Source: Megaustenia siamemsis
Taxonomy: Eukaryota; Mollusca; Gastropoda; Stylommatophora; Ariophantidae
NCBI GenBank assembly: GCA_032433765.1
Contig: JAVIAB010000049.1
Coordinates: 19,744,406 to 19,808,405, forward strand
Length of the DNA: 64,000 nucleotides
Direction: 5' to 3'
Of the stretch, positions 21,940-32,857 are shown piece by piece; position 1 is the first letter of the stretch; each line of letters starts with the position of its first letter. The translations under genes and the position numbers were made by a program. The notes under the pieces are model-generated. The model was not told the origin of the DNA. It made no database searches and worked only from the letters and a program-made list of their open reading frames with translations.

Positions 21940-24900
21940 GTCACAATATATCACAGCTCCAAGAAAATATCCCAGCTGTCACAAAATATCCTAGCTGCCA
22001 CAAAATATCCTAGCTGTCATAAAATATACCAGATGTCACAAAATATCCCAGCTGTCATAAAATATACCTGCTGTACCAAAATATCCCAGCTGTAATAAAA
22101 CATATTTCAGCAGTAAAATATTATCTCAGTTCACACAAAATATCCCACCTGTAACAAAATATCTAATTTGTCACAAAATAGGCCAACTATCACAAAATAT
22201 TCCAGCTGTCACAAAATATCTGTTATCACAAAATATTCTAAATGTCACAAAATACCCTAGCAATAACAAAATATCTCAGCAGTAACAAAATATCTCAGCA
22301 GTAACAAAATATCCCAGCTGTCACAAAATATCATAGCTGTCACAAAATATAGTTCTCACAAAATATGCCAGCTGTTACAAAATATCAAAGTTGTCGCAAA
22401 ATATCAAAGTTGTAACAAAATATCCCAGCTGTCACAAAATATCCAAGCTGTCAAAAATATCCCAGCTGTCCAAAATATCCCAGCTGTCACAAAATATCCA
22501 AGCTGTCACAAAATATTCCAGCTGTCACAAAATATTCCAGCTGTCACAAAATATCCCAGCTGTCACAAAATATCCCAGCTATCACAAAATATCCCAGCTG
22601 CAACAGAGTATCCAAGTTATAACAAAACATTCCAGCTGTTACAAAATATTTCTATTGTCAAAAAATGGCACAGCAATAACAAAATGACCCAACAGTAACA
22701 GAATATCCCAGCTGTCACAAAATATCCCAACTGTCCAAAAATATACAAGTTGTCATAAAACATACTAGCTGTACCAAAATATCCCAGCTGTAATAAAATA
22801 TATTCCAGCTGTCAAAATATATCTCAGTTCACACAAAATATCCCAGCTGTAACAAAATATCACATTTCTCACAAAATATGCCAGCTATCACAAACTAATC
22901 CACCTGTCACAAAATATCTCAGATGTCACAAAATACCCCAGCAATAACAAAATATCCCAGCTGTCACAAAATATCACTGCTGCCACAAAACACCATAGTT
23001 CTCACAAAATATGCCAGCTGTTACAAAATATCAAAGTTGTAATAAAATACTAAAGTTATAACATATGGTCTCAGTTGTCACAAAATATCCCAGCTGTCAC
23101 AAAATATCCCAGCTGTCATAAAATATCCCAGCTGTCCCAAAATATCTCAGTTGTCAGAAAATATTTCAGCTGCAACAGAGTATCCCAGTCATAACAAAAT
23201 ATTCCATCTTTTACCAAATATTTCAGATGTCACAGCAGTAACAAAATATCCCAGCAGCAACAAAATATCCCAGCTATTACAAAATCTTTCAAATATAACA
23301 GTATATCCCAGCTTTCACAAAATATACAATGTACCATAAAAATTACCAGCTGTAGCACAATCATCATCATCACCACCAAGTACCGGGCCTATTAATGTAG
23401 GCAATCATGTCTCTCCACAACTTCCGATCACGACAGTTCTTTATCATTTCTTTTGTTGACCTACTGCCAAGCCATTCTCTTAAGCTGTCTGGTATTTTCT
23501 CTCATTGTTTTCCTCTTATCTCTTCGTCCCTCAATTTTTCCAGTTGTTACAATATATTCCAGTTGTTCTCTTTTCATTACATGGCCAAAAAATTATTGTT
23601 ACTTCCTAATATTGGAAATTACCTCTCTTTTAGCTTTGGCACAATATACCTGCTGTAATAAAAAATATTCCAGCAGTCACAAAATATAGAATTTGTCACA
23701 AAATATCCCAGCTATCACAAAGACTTCCAGAAGTCACAAAATATCTTAGTTATCACAAAATATCCCAGATGTCACATAAATATCCCAGCAGTAACAAAAT
23801 ATCCCAGCAGTAACAAAACATCCCAGCAGTAACAAAGATCCCAGCTGTCACAAAATTTACAATTTGTCATAAAATATACCAGCTGCAGCACATTATCCCA
23901 GCTGTTATAAAAAATATTCCAGGAGTTAAAAAATATATCAGTTCACACAAAATATCCCAAATGTAACAAAATATCCCAGCTGTCACAAAATATCCCAGCA
24001 AACACAAAATCTTCCAGCTGTCACAAAATATCTCAGTTGTCACAAAATACACAGATGTCACAAATTATCCTAGCTGACATAAAATATATGAATTGTCACA
24101 AAATATCTCAGTTGTCAAAAAATATCAAAGATGTAACAATATTTCAGATGTCAGAAAATATCCCACATACAATAAAGTATCACAGTGGTAAAAAAAATAT
24201 TCCAGCTGTCACAAAATATTTCAATTGTCACAAAATGTCACAACAGTAAGAAAATATCCCAGCAGTAACAAAATATCCTGGCTGTCAGAAAATATATCAG
24301 CTGTACCAAAATATCCCTACCAAAATATCCCTGATGTAATAAAATATATTCCAGCAGTCAAAATATATCTCAATTTACACAAAATATCCCAGCTGCAAAA
24401 AATATCTCAGCTGTCACAGAATATATAATTAGTCACAAAATATCACAGCTGTCAAGAACGATTTCAGTTATAAAATTTCCCAGATGTCACAACATATCCC
24501 AGATGTCAGAAAAAATCCCAGAAGTAACAAAATTTCCCAGCAGTAACAAAATATACAACTATCACAAAATATCCCAGCTATCACAAAATCATCCAGCTGT
24601 CTCAAATTGGCACAGCAGTAACAAAATATCTCAGTAGTAAAAAAATACCCCAGCAGTAGCAAAATATCGCTACTATTACAAAATATCCCAGTTGTAACAA
24701 AATATTCCAGTTATAACAATAATCCAGCTGTTACAAAATATCCCAGCTGTCACAAAATATCCCAGCTGTCAAAAAATACCTAAGTTGTCACAAAATGTCT
24801 CACTTGTTACAATATGTTACAGCTGTAACAAAATATCCCAGGTTCAACAAAACATCCCAGCTGTCATAAAACATCCATGCAGTCATAAAACATCCATGCT

Positions 24901-27900
24901 GTCACAAAACATCCATGCTGTCACAAAACATCACAGTTGTCACAAAATATTGCAGTTGTCAGAAAATATCCCAGCTGTAACAAAATATCTCAGTTGTCAA
25001 AAAATACTAAAGTTGTAACATAATGTCTCAGTTGTCACAAAATATCCCAGCTTCAACAAAACATCCCAGCTGTCATAAAACATCCCAGCTGTCACAAAAC
25101 ATCCATGACGTCACAAAACATCAGTTGTCACAAAATATCCCAGTTGTCAGAAAATATCCCAGCTCGAACAATTTTATCACAGTCATAACAAAATATTCAA
25201 GATGCTACAAAATATTTCAGATGTCACAAAATGTCACAGCAGTAACAAAATGTCCCAGCAGTAACAAAATATCCCAACAGTAACAAAATATATCAGCAGT
25301 AACAAAATATCAAAGCTGTCACAAAATCTCATTTGCCACAAAATATCTCAGTTGTCACAAGATATCAAAGCTATAACACACATATTGTGTTGTCAGAAAA
25401 TATCCCACATGCAAAAAAGTATCCCAGTGGTAAAAAAATATTCCAGCTGTCACAAAATGTCACAGAAGTAACAAAATACCCCAGCAGTAACAAAATATCC
25501 TGAATGTCACAAAATTTAACAGCCGTACCAAAATATCCCTGATGTGAGAAAATATATTCCAGCAGTCAAAATATATCTCAGTTCACACAAAATATCCCAG
25601 CTGTCACAGAATATATAATTAGTCACAAAATATCACAGCTGTCAAGAACCATTTCAGTTATAAAATTTCCCAGATGTCACAACATATCCCAGATGTCACA
25701 AAAAATCCCAGAAGTAACAAAATTTCCCAGCAGTAACAAAATATACAACTATCACAAAATCATCCAGCTGTCTCAAATTGGCACAGCAGTAACAAAACAT
25801 CTCAGTAGTAAAAAAATATCCCAGCAGTAGCAAAATATCCCAGCAGTAGCAAAATATCCCTGCTATTACAAAATATCCCAGTTGTAACAAAATATTCCAG
25901 TTGTAACATAATAATCCAGCTGTTACAAAATATCACAGCTGTCACAAAATATCCCAGCTGTCAAAAAATACCTAAGTTGTCACAAAATGTCTCATTTGTT
26001 ACAAAATATTACAGCTGTAACAAAACATCCCAGCTGTCATAAAACATCCATGCAGTCATAAAACATCCATGCAGTCATAAAACACTCATGCCTTCATAAA
26101 ACATCCATGCTGTCATAAAACATCCATGCTGTCACAAAACATCCATGCTGTCACAAAACATCACAGTTGTCACAAAATATCTCAGTTGTCAGAAAATATC
26201 CCAGCTGTAACAAAATATCTCAGTTGTCAGAAAATACTAAAGTTGTAACATAATGTCTCAGTTGTCACAAAATATCCCAGCTTCAACAAAACATCCCAGC
26301 TGTCATAAAACATCCCAGCTGTCATAAAACATCCCAGCTGTCATGAAACATCCCAGCTGTCACAAACATCCCAGCTGTCACAAAACATCCCAGCTGTCAC
26401 AAAACATCCATGCTGTCACAAAACATCCATGCTGTCACAAAACATCAGTTGTCACAAAATATCTCATTGTCACAAATATCCCAGTTGTCAGAAAATATCC
26501 AAGCTGGAACAATTTTATCACAGTCGTAACAAAATTTTCAAGATGCTACAAAATATTTCAGATGTCACAAAATGTCACAGAAGTAACAAAATACCCCAGC
26601 AGTAACAAAATATCCTGAATGTCACAAAATATACCAGCCGTACCAAAATATCCCCGATGCAAGAAAATATATTCCAGCAGGCAAAATATAACTCAGTTCA
26701 CACAAAATATCTCAGCTGCAAAAAATCTCAGCTGTCACAGAATATATCATTTGTCACAAATATTTCAGTTATAAAATATCTCAGATGTCACAAAACATCC
26801 CAGATGTCACAAAATATCCCAGCAGTAATAAAATATCACAGCAGTAACAAATAAGCAGCTGTCACAAAATATCCCAGCTTTCACAAAGTCATGCAGCTGT
26901 CACAAAATATCTCAGTTATCACAAAATATCACAGCTGTCATAAAATAATTCAGTTTTCATAAAATATACCAGCTGTCACAAAATGTCTCAGTTGTTACAA
27001 AATGTTACAGCTTTAACAAAATATCCCAGCAGCAACAAAACATCCCAGCTGTCACAAAACATTCAAGCTGTCACAAAATATCCCAGTTGTCACAAAATAT
27101 GTCAACTGTCATAAAATATCCCAGCTGCAACAATTTTATCCCAATCATAACAAAATATTCCAGCTGTTACAATATATCCCAGCTGTCACAAAATATACAA
27201 TTTGTCATAAAATATACCTGATGTACCACAACATATCAGCTGTAATAACATTATTCCAGCAGTCAAATATATGACACGTTATGTTATATATATATATAAC
27301 ACACAAAATATCACAACTGTAACAAAATATCCCAGCTGTCACAAAATCTTCCAGCTGTCACAAAATATCAGTTATCACAAAATATCCGAGCAGTAACAAA
27401 GTGTCACAGCTGTCACAAAATATCTCATTTGTCACAAAATATCACAGTTGTCACAAAATATCACAGTTGTCACAAAATATACCCAGCTGTCACAAAATAT
27501 CCCAGATGACACAAAAAACCCCAGCAGCAGCAAAATATCTCAGCTGTCACAAAATATCCCAGCTGTCACAAATATCCCAGCTGTCACAAATATGCCAGCT
27601 TTTACAAAATATAAAAGTTGTCACAAAATATCTCAGTTGTAACAAAATATCTCAGTTGTAACAAAATATCTCAGTTGTAACAAAATATCTCAGTTGTAAC
27701 AAAATATCTCAGTTGTCACAAAGTATTTCAGTTGTCAGAAAACAATCACAGTAGTAACAAAATATCCCAGTTGTCACAAAATATCCCAGTTGTCACAAAA
27801 TATCCCAGTTGTCACAAAATATCCCAGTTGTCACAAATATCCCAGTTGTCACAAAATATCCCAGCTGTCACAAAATATCCCAGCTGTAACAAATGTACAG

Positions 27901-28010
27901 TTGTCAAAATGTTACAGCTGTTACAAAATATCCCAGCTGCAACAAACATCTCAACTGCAACAAAACATCCCAGCTGTCATAAAATATCCAGCTGTCACAA
28001 AAGATCAAAG
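21940..28010 (+). repeat. 19-bp satellite array A, about 6 kb
   Basis: The consensus unit is CAGCTGTCACAAAATATCC (19 bp), roughly 300 units by length, with many one-base length variants and substitutions. Homogenised runs occur, for example near 27,640-27,710 and 27,770-27,850. Each unit carries the palindrome CAGCTG (E-box). Because 19 is not a multiple of 3 and three units (57 bp) contain no stop on the plus strand, all plus frames cycle through the same 19-residue peptide. The many open frames here are therefore artefacts. The array is interrupted by a LINE tail at 23,362-23,638 and by a TA run near 27,287. Confidence 0.97.
23362..23638 (-). mobile_element. 5'-truncated LINE tail inserted in the satellite
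   Basis: The minus strand encodes FFGHVMKREQLEYIVTTGKI followed by EGRRDKRK, PDSLREWLGSRSTKEMIKNC and RDRKLWRDMIAYINRPGT. This is the C-terminus of a non-LTR polyprotein, ending in a 'tgatgatgatga' 3' tail. gcacaat flanks both ends (23,355-23,361 and 23,639-23,645), a possible 7-bp target duplication, though similar strings exist in the satellite. The same tail occurs at 35,535, 38,554, 58,044 and 60,094. Confidence 0.75.
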
Positions 28011-28084
28011 ATGTTCCCTTCTCCTGACATGACCGCAAGTGATGAATGTCTCCTGATGTTGGAAATTAGCTTTCATTTTTTGTT

Positions 28085-28325
28085 TGGCCTCTTTTAGAAC
28101 ATCCTAATTACTCTTTAGAATATTGCCATTACTCTTTTATAACATTCCCATTACTCTTTTAGAATACACTTGATACTTTATTTTTAGAACATCCACATTA
28201 CACTTTTAGAATATCCGGATTACTCTTACAATATCCCCATTACTCTTTCAGAATATCCCCCGTTAGTTGTTCAGAATATCCCTTTAGTCTTTTAGAAACC
28301 CTCGTTACTCTTTTAAAACATGCTC
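28085..28325 (+). repeat. About 22-bp minisatellite, copy A
   Basis: Roughly 11 imperfect units of the type TTAGAATATCCCCATTACTCT, with 'aacatcc'/'aatatcc' alternation. It lies between the 19-bp satellite and the FBXL7-like exon, within 300 bp of its stop codon, so it would be in or near the 3' UTR. It shares 'aatatccc' with the 19-bp unit, which hints at a common origin. Confidence 0.85.
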
Positions 28326-28381
28326 ATATATTACAAAAGTTGGACACAACACAAAAGAACAAAATTAATAAAAAAGCTGCT

Positions 28382-28768
28382 TTATAGAATTGTAGGTTTT
28401 TTTTGTTCTGTGATGACTCTCTTGCAGTATTTCCTAACCATAGCATATGCATCAGTGGACAGACAACAATCCTGGACATGCAACTGCTGAAATGAAGAGT
28501 ACCTATAAGCAACCATCACTATTCCTTTGTCTGTTGTTACATCACATGACTTCATCTCAAGTTTATGTAGATTTGGACAGTGCATAGATAAGGCATACAG
28601 TCCATCGTCTGTTATGTCACATTTGTTTATGTCCAACGAGCAAAGTCTTGAACAGTTTTGTACCAGAAAATCTAAGCCAATGTCTGAGATAGCCACACAG
28701 TCCCAAGCGTTGAAGTAGCATAGCTTGCTGTAGTTCTTAGTAATGTGAATAACCCCTTGGTCTGACAC
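28382..28768 (-). CDS. FBXL7: FBXL7-like F-box/LRR protein, terminal coding exon (copy A, open)
   Basis: The exon encodes 128 residues plus stop. They form five leucine-rich repeats of the cysteine-containing FBXL class: VSDQGVIHITKNYSKLCYF, SDIGLDFLVQNCSRLCSLDI, TDDGLYALSMHCPNLHKLEM, TDKGIVMVAYRYSSFQQLHV, and a final YAMVRKYCKRVITE. The last is characteristic of the FBXL7 C-terminus. The exon begins after an acceptor 'tttaccaag' preceded by a T-rich tract (28,771-28,800). The open frame upstream to 28,870 is intron. FBXL7 is a substrate-recognition subunit of SCF ubiquitin ligases. No F-box or other exons are in the window; they should lie at higher coordinates. Several LRR consensus positions differ (DINKC, NAWDC), so slight relaxation is possible. 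Confidence 0.82.
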   Translation of the reverse strand: MSDQGVIHITKNYSKLCYFNAWDCVAISDIGLDFLVQNCSRLCSLDINKCDITDDGLYALSMHCPNLHKLEMKSCDVTTDKGIVMVAYRYSSFQQLHVQDCCLSTDAYAMVRKYCKRVITEQKKPTIL

Positions 28769-29113
28769 CTTGGTAAACATGAAAAAATTTGTAAAAAGTT
28801 TATAACAGGCCTTGTAAGAAATTATATATGTAAATGTTTGTAAATAGTCCATATAAATATCTGTCAACAATTATAATACATTTTGCTTTAAATGTTTAAA
28901 CATTGTACATAAACATAACACTAGTAAACATGTACAAATTAAACATCATTCTTTATTATATGGAGGAATAATGATGTTAGTGGTCATATTTTTTTTATGA
29001 CCAACAGGATTTTTATAAAAGTCGTGACTAGAATCAAGCAATGCTGCAACCCTTTCCACATAAAATAGTAGATGTGTAAATACACTTTTGAAGCAGGCCA
29101 TATATAAATATGT
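28769..29113. other. Putative intron shared with copy B
   Basis: This is AT-rich sequence upstream of the exon in gene orientation, closely matched at 49,436-49,780. It has no other feature. A short inverted repeat is formed by 'ggtcatattttttttatgacc' (28,982-29,002). Confidence 0.6.
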
Positions 29114-29123
29114 AAATATTTTA

Positions 29124-29401
29124 TCTATCTATTGTCCTTTCGAGCCGAAGACGGCACATAGGGCAGAACCACAATCTCAAAAACAGAAACCTTGCATGCC
29201 AAAATGGCACATATTGCAGAGATCACTGCTCTAAAATCCGTGGCACTGTTTCCATAACAATACTTTTTACAATGACAGCTTGTCAAGCCATCGATCAACT
29301 TCCTTAGTCGCCTCTTACAAACATGCCTGGATAGTCACAGTGTCACTATTCTTTACCTCCCTCATAATGAGGCCTCACGTAACACACGGGAAACACTGTT
29401 A
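29124..29401 (-). mobile_element. SINE-like 278-bp insertion, present only in copy A
   Basis: Flanked by aaatatttta at 29,114-29,123 and 29,402-29,411 (10-bp target duplication). Copy B at about 49,780 has the uninterrupted site. On the minus strand it runs from 'cagtgtttcccgtgtg' to a 3' 'atagatagat' tail. It contains 'tgtttgtaagaggcgactaa', homologous to the RTE LINE leader at 18,090-18,115, and a further match to 'tggct(t/a)acaa' and 'tgtaaaaa' beyond. It has no coding capacity. It may be a non-autonomous partner of an RTE element. The target-site duplication and the empty allele make insertion certain; the RTE link is inferred from the shared block. Confidence 0.8.
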
Positions 29402-29411
29402 AAATATTTTA

Positions 29412-30850
29412 ACAGTGACACAAATTCTATCACCAAACTTGTTTAAACTATCAATGAGAAAATCTTTAAAAACATCACAAAGATGCCAGGCAAAAACAAT
29501 AATGAAATGATAGTAACCTAAGATATGCTGATGATACTGTATTACTAGCAGAAAATCCTGATGAACTACATCAATTACTAAATGAATAAACATGATAAGC
29601 AAAAAATATGGATTAGATATGAATAGCAAAAAGACTAAAACTATGATCATAAACAAAGAAAGTACTCAAAACCTACAAGTGGATATCAAATTTTCAAGAA
29701 ATACACCTGAAGACAGTTCAAAGCTACAACTACTTTGAACATACTATAACCAGTGATGGAAAATGTAAAACTGGAGGGAAAAAAAAAATAGAAAATGGCA
29801 AAAAGTAATTTTATGTCATAAGAAATATACTAACATCAAAACAAATAAAGCAGGGCTAAAATTAAGAATAGCAAAATGTTATATCTCTCAACATTCTGTA
29901 TGGTGCCGAAGATGAACATTACACAAGAAAACAGAACAGAAAATTTAAGCTTTTCAGATGTGGATTTATAGAGAATAGGAAGAATTGAAAGGAAAGAAAA
30001 GAACAAATGATTCTCCTTCTTCTTTCCTTCCTCATTTGCATTTCAGCATCGAGGGGAGATATAATTTGCGGTCTTTTGCTCTTCTTCTCTTCGCCTCGGC
30101 TGCTGTTATGTTTTCCTAGTGCTTCTAATATTCCATCCTCCATCTTTTTTGTGGTTGACCATTGGGCTGGTATTCTCACATTTGTTGAAGGCTTGTTGTG
30201 TTTGTGTTTTGATCTTTCTGCTTTGTCATGCAGCCAAAAAATTGTATCTGTTGTTTCTTTATATATTCTACGGTGGGAGCTATTTCTAGCTTTCTCGCAG
30301 TTCTTCATTTTTGATCTTATATTTCAGACTGTTTTCTTGTCATTCATCTGACACATATCTCAGTAGAAGTTATTTTTCTTATTGTTCTGCATCTAGGGAC
30401 CAGGTCTGGCATTGTAGCACAATGTTGGGATGAAGATTGTATTGTATAGTGCTCATTTTGCCTCTAGCATTATTTCCTTGTTTGACAATAGTGGTGATAA
30501 CTGTCCAATGATTTGGATTGACAAACAAATGATGAATTCTTAAAACAACTAAAAATTAAAGAGAACTACTAAACACAATTCAAACAAGACAATGAGATTT
30601 TTGAGGCATGTTAAAAGACACTATGGTCTACTAAAAGTAATCTTGTAAGGGAAAATGCAAGGTAAAGAGGAGATCAGACCAAGATAAATATGGACAAGTA
30701 ACTAAAGTAATAATATGGATAAGTCTAAAGATGGTCACATCAGCCTATGATAATTTTCATCAAGCAAGAGACAGAGCAGAAAAGTGCTCCATGGTAGCCC
30801 AACTTTGGATGTGGAGACAGCACTTAATGAATGACAAAATGAAAATGTCA
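29412..30850 (+). pseudogene. LINE D: RT motif C to C-terminus (copy A), split by LINE E
   Basis: The plus strand encodes LRYADDTVLLAENPDELHQL (motif C), KKYGLDMNSKKTKTMIINKE (after a frame change) and a FRMWIYRRIGRIE-like segment to 30,000. After the antisense insertion at 30,012-30,523 it resumes with RFLRHVKRHYGLLKVI and QARDRAEKCSMVAQL to about 30,850. The order matches the C-terminal half of RTE/Craniate-type LINE polyproteins. Frames are broken by several stops and shifts. The equivalent in copy B is 49,790-51,065. Confidence 0.75.
30012..30523 (-). mobile_element. LINE E: 5'-truncated LINE 3' end inserted in LINE D (copy A)
   Basis: Flanked by aacaaatgat at 30,002-30,011 and 30,524-30,533 (10-bp target duplication). 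The minus strand encodes the C-terminal region of a non-LTR polyprotein, clearer in copy B (KVRNEKLRRKLGIAPVIEYI, then KKQQIQF). The tail contains basic 'KHKHNKPSTNVRIPAQW' and 'MEDGILEALGKHN' stretches. The same insertion with the same duplication is at 50,392-50,892, so it predates the A/B duplication or is fixed in both haplotypes. Confidence 0.85.
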
Positions 30851-31500
30851 AATAAAATTTATACATAGCTCTCTAAAGAAACAATTTAAAACTGATAAGC
30901 TGTGAAAGTCTGTATCAGCACTGCAAAAGTTTTAATAAAATGTATTGTTTCCAATGTAAAGCAAGATATTTTTTTTTTTTGCTTTCCAAAAAAAAAGTTT
31001 CCACAGTCCTGGTGTCACATGCTTCCTTGTATTAGTTATCAAAATGGTGGATGCACTGAATACGTGTCAGAAGCTATAAGCTGTGATTGAAATTCTCACA
31101 GTGGAAAGTTTTGAGCCTAAAGCAATTCATAATTCTCTGTGGAATTTGCCTAAGAGGAAGTTTTCAATCACAAGTTATGGCAGTCTTGACACAGAGGAGA
31201 GTTGTTAGTTCAAATCTGACTGTACAAGTTGGGATTTTTATTTGTGATTTCTCTCTGTGGCAACCACCCCTGGTCTCAACAGTGGGTCTGGCTTGAAACG
31301 TCATTACACATCAACAGAAAAAAATAGTAAACCTCTGAAGATGGAGTTATTTTGCCTGAGTGGCGAGGGACCCCTGTGCACATGCCTGCCAGGGTAAAAT
31401 GAATTAACATGCAAAATTCAGTTCCTAGGCTATCGGGACTTCACCTCAGGTGAAAGCTGTGAATGCAGAAAAAAAATATGCCTATACTGTACTTTTTTGG
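30851..31500. other. Repeat block shared three times (30,851-31,500; 52,790-53,435; partly 51,085-51,516)
   Basis: Moderately complex non-coding sequence. It includes 'agttatggcagtcttgacac' and 25 bp later 'ttagttcaaatctgac', which resemble weak A and B boxes of a tRNA-like promoter. 'gtctggcttgaaacgtca' follows. It could be an old tRNA-derived SINE. No open frame is convincing. Confidence 0.45.
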
Positions 31501-31791
31501 TTAACTCTTTCTGTACGGAAGCTTTTAATTGACGCAACAGAAGAGATTTCAGAGACACAAATTGTTCATGGTTTTAAGAATCAATCTATATATTTATATT
31601 TATCTAACATATAACATATTATATATGAATGTTTAGATAATTGAACAAGATTAAGAATATAAGATATGTAAAAAGAAATGGTTTGATGGCCTTCACACTA
31701 ATCAAATTGAGCATGGCGCACTATACGGCGAAACGTACGTTGCCGGAATCGCATTGGCGCACAGTGCGGCGAAACGTATGGAAAGAGTTAA
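31501..31791. mobile_element. TTAA-flanked MITE (piggyBac-like ends), copy A
   Basis: TTAA at 31,501-31,504 is followed by CTCTTTCTGTACGG. At the other end the reverse complement of 31,776-31,791 starts TTAACTCTTTCCATACG, so 12 of 14 terminal bases match. TTAA is the target duplication used by piggyBac transposons. The element is 291 bp, non-coding, with an internal direct repeat of a 'gcgca(c)...gcggcgaaacgta' segment near its right end (31,714-31,780). Matching copies are 51,517-51,807 and, interrupted by a LINE, 53,436-54,480. Confidence 0.7.
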
Positions 31792-32515
31792 TGTAATAAG
31801 TCATTTAAAGAAAAAATCTGAGTACAATGTTTGCGGTGATAAAAATAGCATGATACACATTACACGTAGACCAATATTTTTTATTACAAATATTTGACTG
31901 TTAAACTTGTAAATGCAGGTGGTTGGTGAGCTGTACAAGATGGTACTTACTCACATCAATTTCAGGACTAGTGTTTTCTTCAAGGCGGTGTCTTTTAATA
32001 ATTGCTATACTACCTTGGGTTTATACTTTTCTTCAAGTTGAGTAAGTAGAATTTTAGTGAAGAATGAGAAGCTCAGCCAGAATAGGACATATGACAAAGT
32101 ACACCGAAAACCCTGTGTGCCATCTGATGACACTGCAGGGCATTAAAGTAAGACAGTCATAGAAAATATGAGTAGTAACATACTTTTCCCAAACCCCACA
32201 ACTTTTAAAAAATGAAGAGACATTAGAATGTAAAATCCTTAATTACCTTTCTACATTTTGCCACAGTGATGTAACGTAGAGTCTTCTGTAATTTGGCCAC
32301 TCTTGCATGCCTAGATCAGCTACACTTTGGCAATCACTCAGTCTCAGTTCTCATAAGCTTTTCGAAAGAGAATTTTTAAATTGTTTAATGACATGACATT
32401 TGTAAAATTACAAAGAAAACAAAAGTTTTAAACAGTTAAACTGATATTTGAATATTTAGTATATTTATTTATTGTATAGAATACTTTTTTAACTGAATAT
32501 TTATTTATTTTATTT
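31792..32515. other. Non-coding block repeated three times
   Basis: It recurs at 51,808-52,545 and 54,490-55,235 with a few percent divergence and many one-base indels. No gene, RNA fold or array was recognised. Confidence 0.6.
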
Positions 32516-32520
32516 TTTTG

Positions 32521-32800
32521 GTTTGGTGATTTGGTTATGAAGGCCCGGTATCACTGCAAACGAATTAAAATCCATAATTGCTCAACCGCCCATGCCAGTG
32601 AAATCATCCGAATCACTAACTCATCTCCCAAACAAAGAAAGGCAGCTGTAGTCCCCATCATAGCAGTCTCAGCACACGCCAAAAGACATAAGGCGAAACC
32701 GCACAGAAAGTTAACACAGCCAACTGTTCCCTGTCATATGATATCAGCATTCATCGCAAAATTGGAATTCATGCTCCATGTGAAAGCACATCTATAACAG
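32521..32800 (+). pseudogene. Possible LINE 3' coding end with zinc-finger-like tail (copy A only)
   Basis: Ends with CHMISAFIAKLEFMLHVKAHL and a stop. In an adjacent frame it reads C-x5-DISIHRKIGIHA, resembling the 'C-x2-C...S-x-IGL-x-x-H-x-x-x-H' finger that ends many LINE polyproteins. Upstream is a lysine/arginine-rich stretch. The last 30 bases ('atgctccatgtgaa...') are retained in both B units, but 32,521-32,770 is absent there. So either B is deleted or A has an insertion. Assignment is tentative. Confidence 0.4.
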
Positions 32801-32857
32801 GTGAAATATACCAGATGGCTTATTAAAATTAATATTCATAGCCTTACCAAACAATTG

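Noticed and set aside
21940..28010. Possible CRISPR array because of short regular repeats
   Set aside because: The repeats are contiguous without unique spacers, the sequence is eukaryotic, and no cas-like gene exists. It is a satellite.
22391..28097. Many 60-120-codon open frames rich in SQNIPAVTKYPSCHK-type repeats
   Set aside because: They are produced by the 19-bp satellite, whose consensus has no stop in any plus frame. There is no start context, no splice signals, and unit-length indels switch frames freely.
28769..28870. N-terminal extension of the FBXL7-like frame (MLTDIYMDYLQTF...)
   Set aside because: It lies upstream of a good splice acceptor, is AT-rich, lacks leucine-rich repeat periodicity and is frameshifted in the other block. 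Read as intron.
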